From assembly GCA_000991805.1 (NCBI GenBank), contig LBSF01000008.1, positions 1-12,321 of the forward strand: a stretch of 12,321 nt of DNA, read 5' to 3'. The notes under the pieces are model-generated. The model worked only from the letters and a program-made list of their open reading frames with translations, ran no database searches and was not told the DNA's origin. Positions 1 through 7,295 of this stretch are shown piece by piece. Position numbers and translations under genes: made by a program. The DNA comes from a candidate division WS6 bacterium GW2011_GWC2_36_7. GTDB taxonomy: Bacteria; Patescibacteriota; Dojkabacteria; SC72. How positions within the stretch are numbered: the first letter of the stretch is position 1; each line of letters begins with the position of its first letter.

Positions 1-274
1 TTGAGAATATAATCAAGGATTCCCATTTGAAACCGTTCATGTTGTATTTACGATTTTCTCCAATCTTCTTGGTTATAATCGCCTGGATAGAGGTAGCGGG
101 AATTTGAAGTAGATAGATAATTGCCATTGCGGCACTAAATAGGCCAAAAACAGAACTTTCTGTATATCTTGCAACAATGATATTAAAAACATAGTTCAAT
201 AGACCAATTAAACCACCCATTACACTTGTTAAGAGAAGATTCTTGATATATCCGAGATCTTTTGGCGTTTTCAT
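1..274 (-). CDS. Polysaccharide/oligosaccharide flippase-like membrane protein, N-terminal part (cut by window edge)
   Basis: The minus strand is open from an ATG at 272-274 to the window edge, giving the first 91 residues of a longer protein. The start reads MKTPKDLGYIKNLLLTSVMG and continues with a hydrophobic segment, then NIIVARYTESSVFGLFSAAM and a second hydrophobic segment ending in QAIITKKIGE. A short charged N-terminus, a first helix, an 'ARxxxxxxFGxF' type loop and a second helix are typical of the first two helices of Wzx/RfbX- or MurJ-like polysaccharide exporters (MATE/MOP superfamily). Such proteins flip lipid-linked sugars across the membrane for surface polysaccharide or glycoprotein synthesis. 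The frame stays open upstream of this ATG without another ATG, and no Shine-Dalgarno motif is visible. It is divergent from rmuC with a 62-bp gap. The family is inferred from the N-terminal pattern only; another MOP-type transporter is possible. Confidence 0.6.
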   Translation of the reverse strand, partial: MKTPKDLGYIKNLLLTSVMGGLIGLLNYVFNIIVARYTESSVFGLFSAAMAIIYLLQIPATSIQAIITKKIGENRKYNMNGFKWESLIIFS

Positions 275-276
275 CT

Positions 277-305
277 TGGAAGTCTTAGTCAAAGTTAGAT
301 ATAAT
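277..305 (+). promoter_or_regulatory. Predicted sigma-70-type promoter for rmuC
   Basis: TTGGAA (277-282) and a perfect TATAAT (300-305) are separated by 17 bp, the ideal spacing. A transcript would begin near 312, leaving about 25 nt before the rmuC ATG at 337. That leader contains no Shine-Dalgarno motif. The -35 box lies just upstream of the divergent flippase-like start codon (272-274). Read by eye, with no scoring. Confidence 0.55.
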
Positions 306-336
306 AGAATACGATAAATTAACAAATTCTTCCATA

Positions 337-1467
337 ATGACACTCTACATAATACTTGCACTAGTAGGAGGCGTACTCCTCGGAGTTGGTATCTTCTATT
401 TCCTTAAAAAAGGACAAGGTGGTAATCAACAAGAAATTACAGATACGATTGAACAAAAGCTTACAGAACTACTTCCAGTGGTATTAAATCAAGCCAATGA
501 GGATTTAGTAAGAATGGCGAATGAAAAACTATCATCTGAGACAAAACAGAATAGGGTGGATTTAGAGAATAAACGAGAAGAGATAACCAGATTAGTAAAG
601 AATCTTGAGGAGTATGTTAAGACTACAGAAAAAGATAGAATTGATTCTTTTTCTTCATTAAGAACCTCTTTAGATGAAAGCAAAAAGATTACTGAACAGC
701 TTTCTGTTAATACTGAAAGCCTAAAGAAGGTGCTTTCAAACAATCAGTTAAGAGGTCAATTTGGAGAACAAGTTGCAGATGATCTGTTAAAAATGGCAGG
801 ATTTGTAAGAGGCGTGGATTACGAATTTAATAAAGAGCAAGCTGGATCTGAAACTAGACCGGATTTCTGTGTATTCTTACCCGATGGTACGAGGATAAAT
901 ATTGATTCGAAGTTCCCATACTCCAATCTTCAGAAGATGACAGAGACTGATGACAAAGAGATGAAGGAGAAGTTTAGAGTACAGTTTGAAAGGGATGTGA
1001 AGGACAAGATGAAGCAGGTTACAACCAGAGACTATATTAATCCAGAAGACAAAACTGTCGACTTTGTTATTCTTTTCATTCCAAATGAAATGATTTTTTC
1101 ATATATCTATGAAAAAATGCCTGAGCTTTCTCAAGCCGCTATGGCAAGCAAGATTGTGTTCGCAGGGCCGTTCAGCTTCACTGCTATTTTGAGAATGGTA
1201 AAACAATCATACGAGAATTTCAGAGTACAAAAGAATATCTATAATATCATTGGCCATGTCAGAGCATTTGAAAAAGAGTTTACTAATTTCTCAGATTCTT
1301 TCTACAAGATTGGAGAGAAGATTGATGGATTACAAAAACAATATGATACTGTAAGTACAACGAGGTTTAATCAATTAGTAAGAAGGGTAGACAAGGTTAA
1401 ACAAGAGGGGGAGATAGTTGGGGAAGATGAAATCCCTCAATTGGAAGTTAAATCAGTTGAAGATTAG
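337..1467 (+). CDS. rmuC: DNA recombination/rearrangement protein RmuC, membrane-anchored
   Basis: RmuC family protein, 376 residues. Residues 4-22 form one N-terminal transmembrane helix followed by KK, so the rest should face the cytoplasm. Residues about 30-135 are highly charged and heptad-like, a likely coiled coil. The conserved RmuC domain starts near 138 with LRGQFGE (138-144), then RPDF (174-177) and INIDSKFP (187-194). The spaced acidic residues and D-x-K (D190, K192) match the restriction-endonuclease-like core proposed for this family. In Escherichia coli, loss of rmuC raises inversions at short inverted repeats; the biochemical activity is not settled. Length and domain order are normal for the family. 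The ATG is chosen because the membrane helix begins at once and a promoter sits upstream. The last 20 bp overlap the convergent DUF1846 gene. The stop is TAG. Confidence 0.9.
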   Translation: MTLYIILALVGGVLLGVGIFYFLKKGQGGNQQEITDTIEQKLTELLPVVLNQANEDLVRMANEKLSSETKQNRVDLENKREEITRLVKNLEEYVKTTEKDRIDSFSSLRTSLDESKKITEQLSVNTESLKKVLSNNQLRGQFGEQVADDLLKMAGFVRGVDYEFNKEQAGSETRPDFCVFLPDGTRINIDSKFPYSNLQKMTETDDKEMKEKFRVQFERDVKDKMKQVTTRDYINPEDKTVDFVILFIPNEMIFSYIYEKMPELSQAAMASKIVFAGPFSFTAILRMVKQSYENFRVQKNIYNIIGHVRAFEKEFTNFSDSFYKIGEKIDGLQKQYDTVSTTRFNQLVRRVDKVKQEGEIVGEDEIPQLEVKSVED

Positions 1468-2518
1468 GATTATATCCTTTTTCTTTAATGTATTTCATTG
1501 CATCAGTTTCTAGCTCTTCGCATGCTTTGCTCCAAGCAGTTTGTTTGTTATCCATTTCTTTGTACCATCTTTTTCGTCTCTTAATTTCTTCTAATGCTGC
1601 TATACATACAACTTCATCATCGGTTATGGCAAATCCTGCATTGCTAATACCCATATCTGTTGGAGACTGATATTCACTTTCCATTAGTTTTTTAACTACA
1701 CTAAAGGCTTGAACATCTCGGTTGTAGTTTACAGCTGTTTTTCCATACGCCTGTTGGTAATATGTGTCTATGACATTTCTGTCTCCTATATCCGCTGTGG
1801 CGGCCTCATACGCTAGATTTACAGGATGCTCCAGAGGTAGATTCCATATTGGGAAGGTCTCATATTTTGCATAATCAGAGTTTAGTCCAAGTACCGCATC
1901 TTTGTAAACCATACCTAAGCAGGTAGAAAGTTTCCCACTGTTTGAGGCTGAACCAGTTACAATTACCAATTTGTTTTGTACAGGTATCAGGCTATCTTTT
2001 CCGAATCCTTCTGGACTTAAGATCTTCTCTGTATTATCAGGATATCCCTCAATGTAATATCTAAATGATATGTTTGGATTTCTAGAATAGATATATTTTA
2101 CAGCAGTCATAAATTCTTGTTTCTTCTCTTCTTCAAACTTAATATTGTTTATACATATGTATGGAGTAACTCCAAATGTAGTTTGTAAGTCGTTTAAAAT
2201 ATTCAAAGAGGAATCGATATAGTTTTCTTTATGATTATTAAGTTGCCTGTTTGAGAGGATGTCGGCATAGTTCATACAGAAGATAATATCGGAAGGAGTA
2301 TTTAAAGATTTCAAGATATCAATCTTTATCTTTGGATCAAAACCTGGAAGTACTCTTGCAGCATGAGGATCGTTGAAAAGTTTCCCACCAATTTCTAGAT
2401 ACAGATGTCCAGAAGAGATTTTGCTTACTCTTTTTAAAATCTCTTCTGTTTGTAATCGCTTGTAAAGCGCATTATCAAATCCTGTTTTTTTGAACACAGG
2501 GACATCATATGTATTCAT
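1448..2518 (-). CDS. DUF1846 family protein, C-terminally short form
   Basis: This 356-residue protein belongs to the DUF1846 family (Pfam PF08903). The family signatures are clear: GHLYLEIGGKLFNDPHAARVLPGF (37-60, characteristic GGKLF and HAARVLPG), YIEGYP (155-160), VTGSASNSGKLSTC (187-200), SDYAKYETFPIWNLPLEHPVNLAYEAATAD (214-243), YGKTAVNYNRD (258-268) and SPTDMG (285-290). No enzymatic role is established for the family. The GSASNSGK segment resembles a nucleotide-binding glycine loop, but that is only a resemblance. Members I know of are around 500 residues. Here the protein ends about 65 residues after SPTDMG with a charged helical tail, so the usual C-terminal domain is missing. The stop is TAA and no frameshift is evident nearby. 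Its start lies 12 bp after the DUF5684-like gene with no Shine-Dalgarno motif, suggesting a two-gene transcript. Its last 20 bp overlap rmuC. Confidence 0.85.
   Translation of the reverse strand: MNTYDVPVFKKTGFDNALYKRLQTEEILKRVSKISSGHLYLEIGGKLFNDPHAARVLPGFDPKIKIDILKSLNTPSDIIFCMNYADILSNRQLNNHKENYIDSSLNILNDLQTTFGVTPYICINNIKFEEEKKQEFMTAVKYIYSRNPNISFRYYIEGYPDNTEKILSPEGFGKDSLIPVQNKLVIVTGSASNSGKLSTCLGMVYKDAVLGLNSDYAKYETFPIWNLPLEHPVNLAYEAATADIGDRNVIDTYYQQAYGKTAVNYNRDVQAFSVVKKLMESEYQSPTDMGISNAGFAITDDEVVCIAALEEIKRRKRWYKEMDNKQTAWSKACEELETDAMKYIKEKGYNPNLQLI
1466..1486 (+). terminator. Probable intrinsic terminator of rmuC
   Basis: AGGAT (1466-1470), loop TAT and ATCCT (1474-1478) form a 5-bp hairpin followed at once by a T-rich run (1479-1486, one C). 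An outer GAAGA/TCTTT pairing (1459-1463 with 1482-1486) could extend it with a small internal loop, though it would use part of the T tract. The hairpin starts inside the rmuC stop codon, and the whole element lies in the coding 3' end of the convergent DUF1846 gene. The stem is short, so termination strength is uncertain. Confidence 0.45.
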
Positions 2519-2530
2519 TGTTTAAAACCG

Positions 2531-3133
2531 TTATTTTACAGCTACTGCAGGCTCCTTTTTACCCCAAGCTAAGATTCCAAGAAGGACATAACTAGCAACA
2601 GGTATCAATGAAAGTAGGCCCAACATTTTATCGTAGCCTCTCTTTTCACAGATCTTCATCAAAGCAATGATACTTAGTACTCCAACAACTACTGCGCCTA
2701 CGCCAGGGATTAAAAGTAAAAGTAGTAAGACTGGATTTTGGTCTCCAAGTTGAAGTAAGAGGACCATATTAAGTATAGGGATCCATGCAAACCATGGATT
2801 CTCGTGATCCATTCTCTTTGCGATTTTCATCAATGCTAATGAACAATATATGTATGAGCCAAGTCCAACGACTATTGAGAATACTAACATTACACCACTA
2901 AAAAGCATTACACCTAAACCGGCTAATACACCAGCCTCAGCATCTGTATCGGAGAGATCATATGAGAAATCATAGTAACTATCATCGTATCCGTAGTCAT
3001 AGCTATCATAATAGGAGGAATCATCTGTAGTAGATGTCACCGTATCTGTTTGTGCCAATACTGGAGTTGCTACCATAGTTAGAGGTAGTAAAAGCGCAAA
3101 AGAAAGGATAATTGAAGCAATTAGCTTTCGCAT
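2531..3133 (-). CDS. DUF5684-like membrane protein with signal peptide and Tyr/Asp-rich linker
   Basis: Taking ATG 3133 as start gives 200 residues. Residues 1-27 are a textbook signal peptide (MRKL, hydrophobic core, cleavage after VLA). Residues about 30-65 are a low-complexity stretch rich in Tyr, Asp and Ser. Hydrophobic segments follow at about 68-98, 116-129, 134-160 and 171-188. The segment ALMKIAKRMDHENPWFAWIPILN (100-122) with a later IIALMKICEKRG repeat is the hallmark I associate with DUF5684 (often annotated as signal-peptidase-related), a family of unknown function. No Ser/Lys catalytic pair of a signal peptidase is evident. The frame is also open from ATG 3172 (which has AGGGAAG 5 bp upstream) and from GTG 3178; those starts would add 13 or 15 residues before the signal peptide, so 3133 is preferred but not certain. 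It is probably co-transcribed with the DUF1846 gene. Confidence 0.65.
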   Translation of the reverse strand: MRKLIASIILSFALLLPLTMVATPVLAQTDTVTSTTDDSSYYDSYDYGYDDSYYDFSYDLSDTDAEAGVLAGLGVMLFSGVMLVFSIVVGLGSYIYCSLALMKIAKRMDHENPWFAWIPILNMVLLLQLGDQNPVLLLLLLIPGVGAVVVGVLSIIALMKICEKRGYDKMLGLLSLIPVASYVLLGILAWGKKEPAVAVK

Positions 3134-3193
3134 ATTAAATAGGACTAAATTTATATTGATATATTGTTGCATAATCACTTCCCTAAGGTCAAA

Positions 3194-3223
3194 TTGTAAA
3201 TACTATGCATTATGTGCTAATTT
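3194..3223 (+). promoter_or_regulatory. Predicted promoter giving a leaderless mRNA for the 3230 gene
   Basis: TTGTAA (3194-3199) lies 18 bp before TAATTT (3218-3223), which is preceded by TGC and so forms an extended -10 element. The -10 box ends 6 bp before the ATG at 3230, so transcription should start on or next to the start codon. On the opposite strand a second weak promoter for the DUF5684-like gene can be read in the same stretch (TTTCCA complementary to 3231-3236, CATAAT complementary to 3209-3214, 16-bp spacing). Confidence 0.4.
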
Positions 3224-3229
3224 ATATAT

Positions 3230-3817
3230 ATGGAAACTGCTCAGTTTCAGATAATAGAAGGGAAGGTACCAGTATTGATTTCTGCACCACATGCGCGTTC
3301 TCATCGAAGACCTACACTTTTGGGCAAATATAAGCTTGGAGAACCATATACGGAGACTATCGTTAAAGAAGTCTCTCAAAGAGTTGGGAGTTTTGGTATA
3401 TATCTTTCTGATGAATGTAATTATGATCCTAACTATCACAAGGAAAGGAAGAATGAATACAAACAAGCAGTCAAGGAGATTATTACTAAGAACAAGATAG
3501 AGAGATTTCTTGATATTCACGGACTTAGAGATAACCAGAGCTACGATATTGCCTTGTACTATCCTACAAAATTCCGAAAATCATTAGAATTAGCATATGA
3601 AATAGAAGATGCACTAAATCATGGATTATTAAATGGGATTAGTATAAGAATTTTCAGATTTCTTGATAATGGGCAGGAGACGTTGGGGGAATATGTGGCT
3701 GCTAAACTTAGAATTCCATCTGTGCAAATAGAGGTTTCAAGGTATATCCGAGATGATGATAGGTTAAGAGAAGCTTTCATAAGTAACTTCTCTACCTTAG
3801 TAGGTAAATATATATAA
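3230..3817 (+). CDS. N-formylglutamate amidohydrolase-like metallohydrolase
   Basis: This 195-residue soluble protein resembles the N-formylglutamate amidohydrolase family (PF05013), a zinc metallohydrolase group with a carboxypeptidase-like fold. Visible signatures are VLISAPHARS (15-24) with the likely first zinc ligand H21; DECNYDPNYHKERK (61-74), corresponding to the region where the family keeps 'D.N.' and basic residues; FLDIHGL (93-99) with likely ligand H97; and PSVQIEVSR (163-171), where E168 fits the catalytic glutamate. It is shorter than the roughly 250-residue HutG-type enzymes. The neighbours give no histidine-degradation context, so the real substrate is unknown; small family members may act on other N-acyl amino acids or peptides. 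No Shine-Dalgarno motif precedes the ATG, and a -10 box 6 bp upstream suggests a leaderless message. The stop is TAA. Confidence 0.65.
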   Translation: METAQFQIIEGKVPVLISAPHARSHRRPTLLGKYKLGEPYTETIVKEVSQRVGSFGIYLSDECNYDPNYHKERKNEYKQAVKEIITKNKIERFLDIHGLRDNQSYDIALYYPTKFRKSLELAYEIEDALNHGLLNGISIRIFRFLDNGQETLGEYVAAKLRIPSVQIEVSRYIRDDDRLREAFISNFSTLVGKYI

Positions 3818-3854
3818 ATATATTATCGGTTCATTAAGGATTTGTTTTGGGTCT

Positions 3855-3883
3855 TTGACTACTATTCTTTACTTTGTTATCCT
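3855..3883 (+). promoter_or_regulatory. Predicted promoter of the recA-recX-recJ operon
   Basis: TTGACT (3855-3860) and TATCCT (3878-3883) are separated by exactly 17 bp in the 97-bp gap before recA. Transcription would begin near 3890, about 25 nt before the ATG at 3915. I see neither an E. coli-type (CTGT-N8-ACAG) nor a Firmicute-type (GAAC-N4-GTTC) LexA box in 3818-3914. A second, weaker -10-like TATAGT lies at 3900-3905. Confidence 0.55.
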
Positions 3884-3914
3884 AAATTATCACTAATTTT
3901 ATAGTATCTCTATA

Positions 3915-4955
3915 ATGCCTAACACACCAACAATTAAAGAATCGGTAACTAAGCAACCAATAACTCCTGTCGTTAATGAGGATAAAAAGAAAGCCATAGA
4001 AATGGCAGTATCTCAGATTGAAAAACAGTTTGGAAAAGGTTCAATCATGAGACTTGGAAGTCAAGAAAGAGTTCAAATTGAAACTATACCTACAGGAGCA
4101 TTGTCACTTGATATTGCATTGGGTGGTGGTATCCCACAAGGAAGAATAGTTGAAATATATGGACCCGAATCTTCTGGTAAAACTACGTTAGCAATTCATA
4201 TTCTTACCGAAGCACAGAGAAAAGGTGAAGCAGTTGCTTTCATTGATGCAGAACATGCATTTGATCCAATATATGCAAAAAATATTGGTTTAGATATTGA
4301 TAACTTGTACATATCTCAACCAGATTTTGGAGAGCAAGCACTAGAAATATTAGAAACATTGGTTAGATCTGCAGCATTTGGAGTTATAGTTGTTGACTCA
4401 GTAGCTGCGCTTACACCAAGAGCAGAGATCGAGGGAGATATGGGAGATAGCCATATGGGATTACAAGCGAGATTGATGTCTCAGGCATTAAGAAAGATTA
4501 CCGCGATATCTAGTAAGACTGGTACTACAATAATCTTCTTGAACCAGTTGAGAATGAAGATTGGTATTATGTTTGGAAATCCTGAAACTACCACAGGTGG
4601 TAATGCTTTGAAATTCTATGCTTCCATCAGAATGGATATTAGACAGAAGGAAAAGATTCTTAAGGATGGACAAGTAATTGGACACTCAAGAACAGTTAAA
4701 GTAGTCAAGAATAAGGTGGCTCCTCCATTTAAAGAAGCTTCTTTCAATATGATATATCCAATGGGTATAGATAAAGAAAGTAGTATTATTGATGCTGCAA
4801 TAGATAAGGGTGTAATAGATAAAGCTGGTGCATGGCTTAAATATGGTACAGAGCAACTAGCGCAGGGGAAAGATGCAGCTGCTGAAGTTTTAAAAAAAGA
4901 TACAAAATTAAGAGACAAGATTGTTAAGGAAGTCATTGCTAAAGCAAAATTGTAA
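3915..4955 (+). CDS. recA: Recombinase RecA
   Basis: Complete RecA, 346 residues, the normal length. It polymerises on single-stranded DNA and drives homologous pairing and strand exchange with ATP. The conserved core begins near residue 24 ([20 protein letters not shown]), preceded by a Thr/Pro-rich tail of about 20 residues. Walker A is GPESSGKT (83-90); the following segments [33 protein letters not shown] (Walker B and loop L1 region) and [22 protein letters not shown] (loop L2 with the invariant NQ) are intact. The C-terminal domain ends in a lysine-rich tail rather than the acidic tail of E. coli RecA. No intein or insertion is seen. It heads the recA-recX-recJ operon with its own promoter. 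No Shine-Dalgarno motif precedes the ATG. The stop is TAA. Confidence 0.98.
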   Translation: MPNTPTIKESVTKQPITPVVNEDKKKAIEMAVSQIEKQFGKGSIMRLGSQERVQIETIPTGALSLDIALGGGIPQGRIVEIYGPESSGKTTLAIHILTEAQRKGEAVAFIDAEHAFDPIYAKNIGLDIDNLYISQPDFGEQALEILETLVRSAAFGVIVVDSVAALTPRAEIEGDMGDSHMGLQARLMSQALRKITAISSKTGTTIIFLNQLRMKIGIMFGNPETTTGGNALKFYASIRMDIRQKEKILKDGQVIGHSRTVKVVKNKVAPPFKEASFNMIYPMGIDKESSIIDAAIDKGVIDKAGAWLKYGTEQLAQGKDAAAEVLKKDTKLRDKIVKEVIAKAKL

Positions 4956-4957
4956 AT

Positions 4958-5611
4958 ATGATTGTAACTTTGTTAGAGTCACAGAAGAAGGACCCATCAA
5001 GGGTTAATCTCTATGTAGATAGCAATTTCTTTTGTGGAATATCTGTTAATACAATTGTTAAATACAGTCTGTATGTAGGCAAAGAAATTACACAGGAAAT
5101 ATTAGATGACTTATTCTTTTCTGAACTTGAAAGCAGATTCTTTGATAGGGCAATGGGGTTCCTAGATAGATCTCCTAAGACAGAGCGACAGGTTAGAATT
5201 TATTTAAAAGACCTTTCCTTTAAGAAAAAAGGTAAGTGGTTTGAGAGCCTAGGTGGAGATATTCTTTCGAAAATCATCGAAAAAGTTGTTAGTAAACTCA
5301 ACGAATACAAATATATTGATGATGAAAGATTTGCTGAACTTTTTGTATCTAGTAGAATGAAGAATAAACCTAGAGGAAAGGATGTGCTTCGAATGGAATT
5401 GCTTTCAAAAGGTGTCTCAAAGGATATTGCACTGAAAGTAATCAACCTCTTAGTGGAGGATGAAGCCTCTTTGCTGGTGGAGACATACAGAAAGAAGTAT
5501 AAAGAAGAAAAGATAACGAAGAATGATAGAAAGAAGATAGATTTTCTTCGAAGAAAAGGTTTTAACTGGGATTTAATTGAACAATTCATTAACAATGAGT
5601 CTGGAAACTAA
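4958..5611 (+). CDS. recX: Regulatory protein RecX
   Basis: RecX, 217 residues, which binds RecA filaments and modulates (usually limits) their growth and ATPase. The N-terminal part (14-47, RVNLYVDSNFFCGISVNTIV) is the small beta-rich region found in longer RecX proteins. Three-helix repeats follow: FFDRAMGFLDRSPKTERQVRIYLKD (61-85), then the most conserved repeat YIDDERFAELFVSSRMKNKPRGKDVLRMELLSKGVSKD (119-156), then a third repeat ending near 210 with FLRRKGFNWDLIEQFI. A lysine-rich stretch at about 86-96 lengthens the first repeat. The ATG is only 2 bp after the recA stop, the usual recA-recX coupling, and translation is probably coupled since no Shine-Dalgarno motif is present. The 3' end overlaps recJ by 17 bp. 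The stop is TAA. Confidence 0.93.
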   Translation: MIVTLLESQKKDPSRVNLYVDSNFFCGISVNTIVKYSLYVGKEITQEILDDLFFSELESRFFDRAMGFLDRSPKTERQVRIYLKDLSFKKKGKWFESLGGDILSKIIEKVVSKLNEYKYIDDERFAELFVSSRMKNKPRGKDVLRMELLSKGVSKDIALKVINLLVEDEASLLVETYRKKYKEEKITKNDRKKIDFLRRKGFNWDLIEQFINNESGN

Positions 5612-7295
5612 AAGCAACTGGAATATACCTGAAAAATTAAAGAAAGAGGATCTAGTTAAGTATCTGTTAAGTAAGAGAGATATTAAAAATGTTGAAGATT
5701 TTTTAAATCCTTCATTAGAAAATATCCCGAGCTGTGATAAACTCTTCAATGCTAAGAAAGCTGCAAAGAAGATATTGAAGCTTGTTAAGGCTGGTAAGAA
5801 AATCGCTATCCATGGGGACTATGATTCCGATGGGATCTGTGCGACGAGTTTACTTTGGAGTTTTCTTTACAGAGATCTTGCAAAACATCTGGATGTCAAA
5901 GTTGATGTTGTTCCATATATTCCAAGTAGAATAGATCAAGGCTATGGATTAACGGAATCGTCATTAAATGATGTAATTGCCCTTGGTGCAGATCTCTTAA
6001 TATCTGTAGATTGTGGTGTAAGGGATAAGGTACTAATTAACAAATATGTAGAAGAGAAGAAATTAGACTTTGTAATAACTGATCACCACCAACCTCCAGA
6101 AGATATAGCTACTAATTTGAATTACATTTTAGTACATCAAATGTATCCTGGGAAAGAATATCCAGACAGAGAGATATGTGGAACCACAGTCGCATTCCTG
6201 CTGGTACAAGCCATCAAGGCAGAAGTCGGAATGGATACTGAGATAAATGAAAATACCAAAGGATTAGACCTTGTAGCACTCTCTACAGTTACTGATATGA
6301 TGCCTCTCGTCGGTGTAAACCGTATATTTGTCACCCATGGCCTTAAACAATTGCAGAAGGGCACGAGATTAGGATTTAGGATGTTAGCTCTTAGAGCAGG
6401 TATCGAGCCAAAAGATACGGATACATATCATTTGGGATATGTCATTGGGCCAAGAATCAACGCTGCTGGAAGAATAGGCTCACCATTAGAAGCGGTAAAA
6501 CTCTTAGTAAGTACAGATGAAAAGCAATGCCAAGAGATAGCAAATGATTTAAATGATGTTAACTTCTCAAGACAAAAGATGACATCAGATATATTGGAAA
6601 ATGCCAAGATGAATATTGTCGAAACAGATAACCTCATATTTGTTTTAGGTAATGGCTGGCATGAAGGAATCATAGGGCTTGTTGCAGGTAAGTTGGGAGA
6701 AGAGTTCTACAAACCTGTATTGGTCGCAACCAATAACGAAGGGGTTATAAAGGGATCAGCAAGAAGCATCAAAGGGTTCAATATCACAAAAGCATTAGAG
6801 AAGTACGAGAAGTATCTTGAAAGATTTGGAGGCCATGAGCTTGCGGCAGGCTTTACAGCTAAATTAGAAACCATTGAAGAGTTTAGAACAGAGATAACGA
6901 ACTATGCTAATGAAACTATCACCGAAGAAAATCTAACAAGAGATGTAAAAATAGATTTGAATTTAGATGCTGATGATGTCTCATATGCATTAATTAATAG
7001 TATGAAAGCGCTAGAACCATATGGATATGGTAATCCTAAGCCTTTGATATATTTAGAGGATTTAATTGTGGTAAAGAAATACATAATGGGAAAAGAAAAA
7101 TCCCATATGAAGTTAATGGTTAAGGGAACTGGAGTTGAGTTATTAAACATTGTCCTGTTTAACTGTTTTGATGATACCGAGAAAGTTAATGAAAATGATT
7201 CAATAGATGTGATAGGGTATCCAAGTGTAAATGTGTGGAATGGAAATGAAACCATACAATTTCAAGCGAAAGAATGGAGAAAACATATCTCCTAA
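5595..7295 (+). CDS. recJ: Single-stranded-DNA-specific exonuclease RecJ
   Basis: RecJ, 566 residues from ATG 5595. It is a Mn/Mg-dependent 5'-3' single-strand exonuclease of the DHH superfamily that prepares ends for RecA and acts in excision repair. All DHH motifs are present: HGDYDSDG (73-80), SVDCG (137-141), TDHH (162-165) and VALSTVTDMMPL (227-238). The RecJ-specific VIGPRINAAGRIG (283-295) is present. The DHHA1 domain carries GWHEGIIGLVAGKL, KGSARSIKGFN and FGGHELAAGF (411-420). A C-terminal OB-fold region contains LEPYGYGNPKP. The frame also opens at TTG 5577, but an ATG 18 bp later fits better and neither has a Shine-Dalgarno motif. The start overlaps the recX end by 17 bp, indicating translational coupling in one operon. 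The TAA stop overlaps the next (convergent) gene's stop by 4 bp. Confidence 0.96.
   Translation: MSLETKSNWNIPEKLKKEDLVKYLLSKRDIKNVEDFLNPSLENIPSCDKLFNAKKAAKKILKLVKAGKKIAIHGDYDSDGICATSLLWSFLYRDLAKHLDVKVDVVPYIPSRIDQGYGLTESSLNDVIALGADLLISVDCGVRDKVLINKYVEEKKLDFVITDHHQPPEDIATNLNYILVHQMYPGKEYPDREICGTTVAFLLVQAIKAEVGMDTEINENTKGLDLVALSTVTDMMPLVGVNRIFVTHGLKQLQKGTRLGFRMLALRAGIEPKDTDTYHLGYVIGPRINAAGRIGSPLEAVKLLVSTDEKQCQEIANDLNDVNFSRQKMTSDILENAKMNIVETDNLIFVLGNGWHEGIIGLVAGKLGEEFYKPVLVATNNEGVIKGSARSIKGFNITKALEKYEKYLERFGGHELAAGFTAKLETIEEFRTEITNYANETITEENLTRDVKIDLNLDADDVSYALINSMKALEPYGYGNPKPLIYLEDLIVVKKYIMGKEKSHMKLMVKGTGVELLNIVLFNCFDDTEKVNENDSIDVIGYPSVNVWNGNETIQFQAKEWRKHIS
7264..7292 (-). terminator. Weak hairpin after the 7292-8602 gene
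   Basis: Read on the minus strand, GGAGA (complement of 7288-7292) and TCTCC (complement of 7276-7280) can pair over a 7-nt loop, followed by ATTCTTTC. It begins at the stop codon of the minus-strand gene and lies inside the recJ 3' coding end. The stem is only 5 bp and the T run is broken, so this is a weak candidate. Confidence 0.2.

Noticed and set aside
3806..3824. AT-only near-palindrome after the 3230 gene, considered as a terminator
   Set aside because: The arms do not match well, there is no GC pair and no T run follows.
3818..3914. LexA/SOS operator in front of recA
   Set aside because: Neither CTGT-N8-ACAG nor GAAC-N4-GTTC is present in this gap.
5577..5594. TTG at 5577 as the recJ start
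   Set aside because: It would add six unconserved residues with no ribosome-binding site; ATG 5595 gives a normal RecJ start with a 17-bp overlap.
6137..6673. Open frames on the minus strand inside recJ (and similar ones opposite recX, recA and rmuC)
   Set aside because: They are antisense to strongly conserved coding regions, have low-complexity Ser/Phe-rich translations and no promoter or family features.
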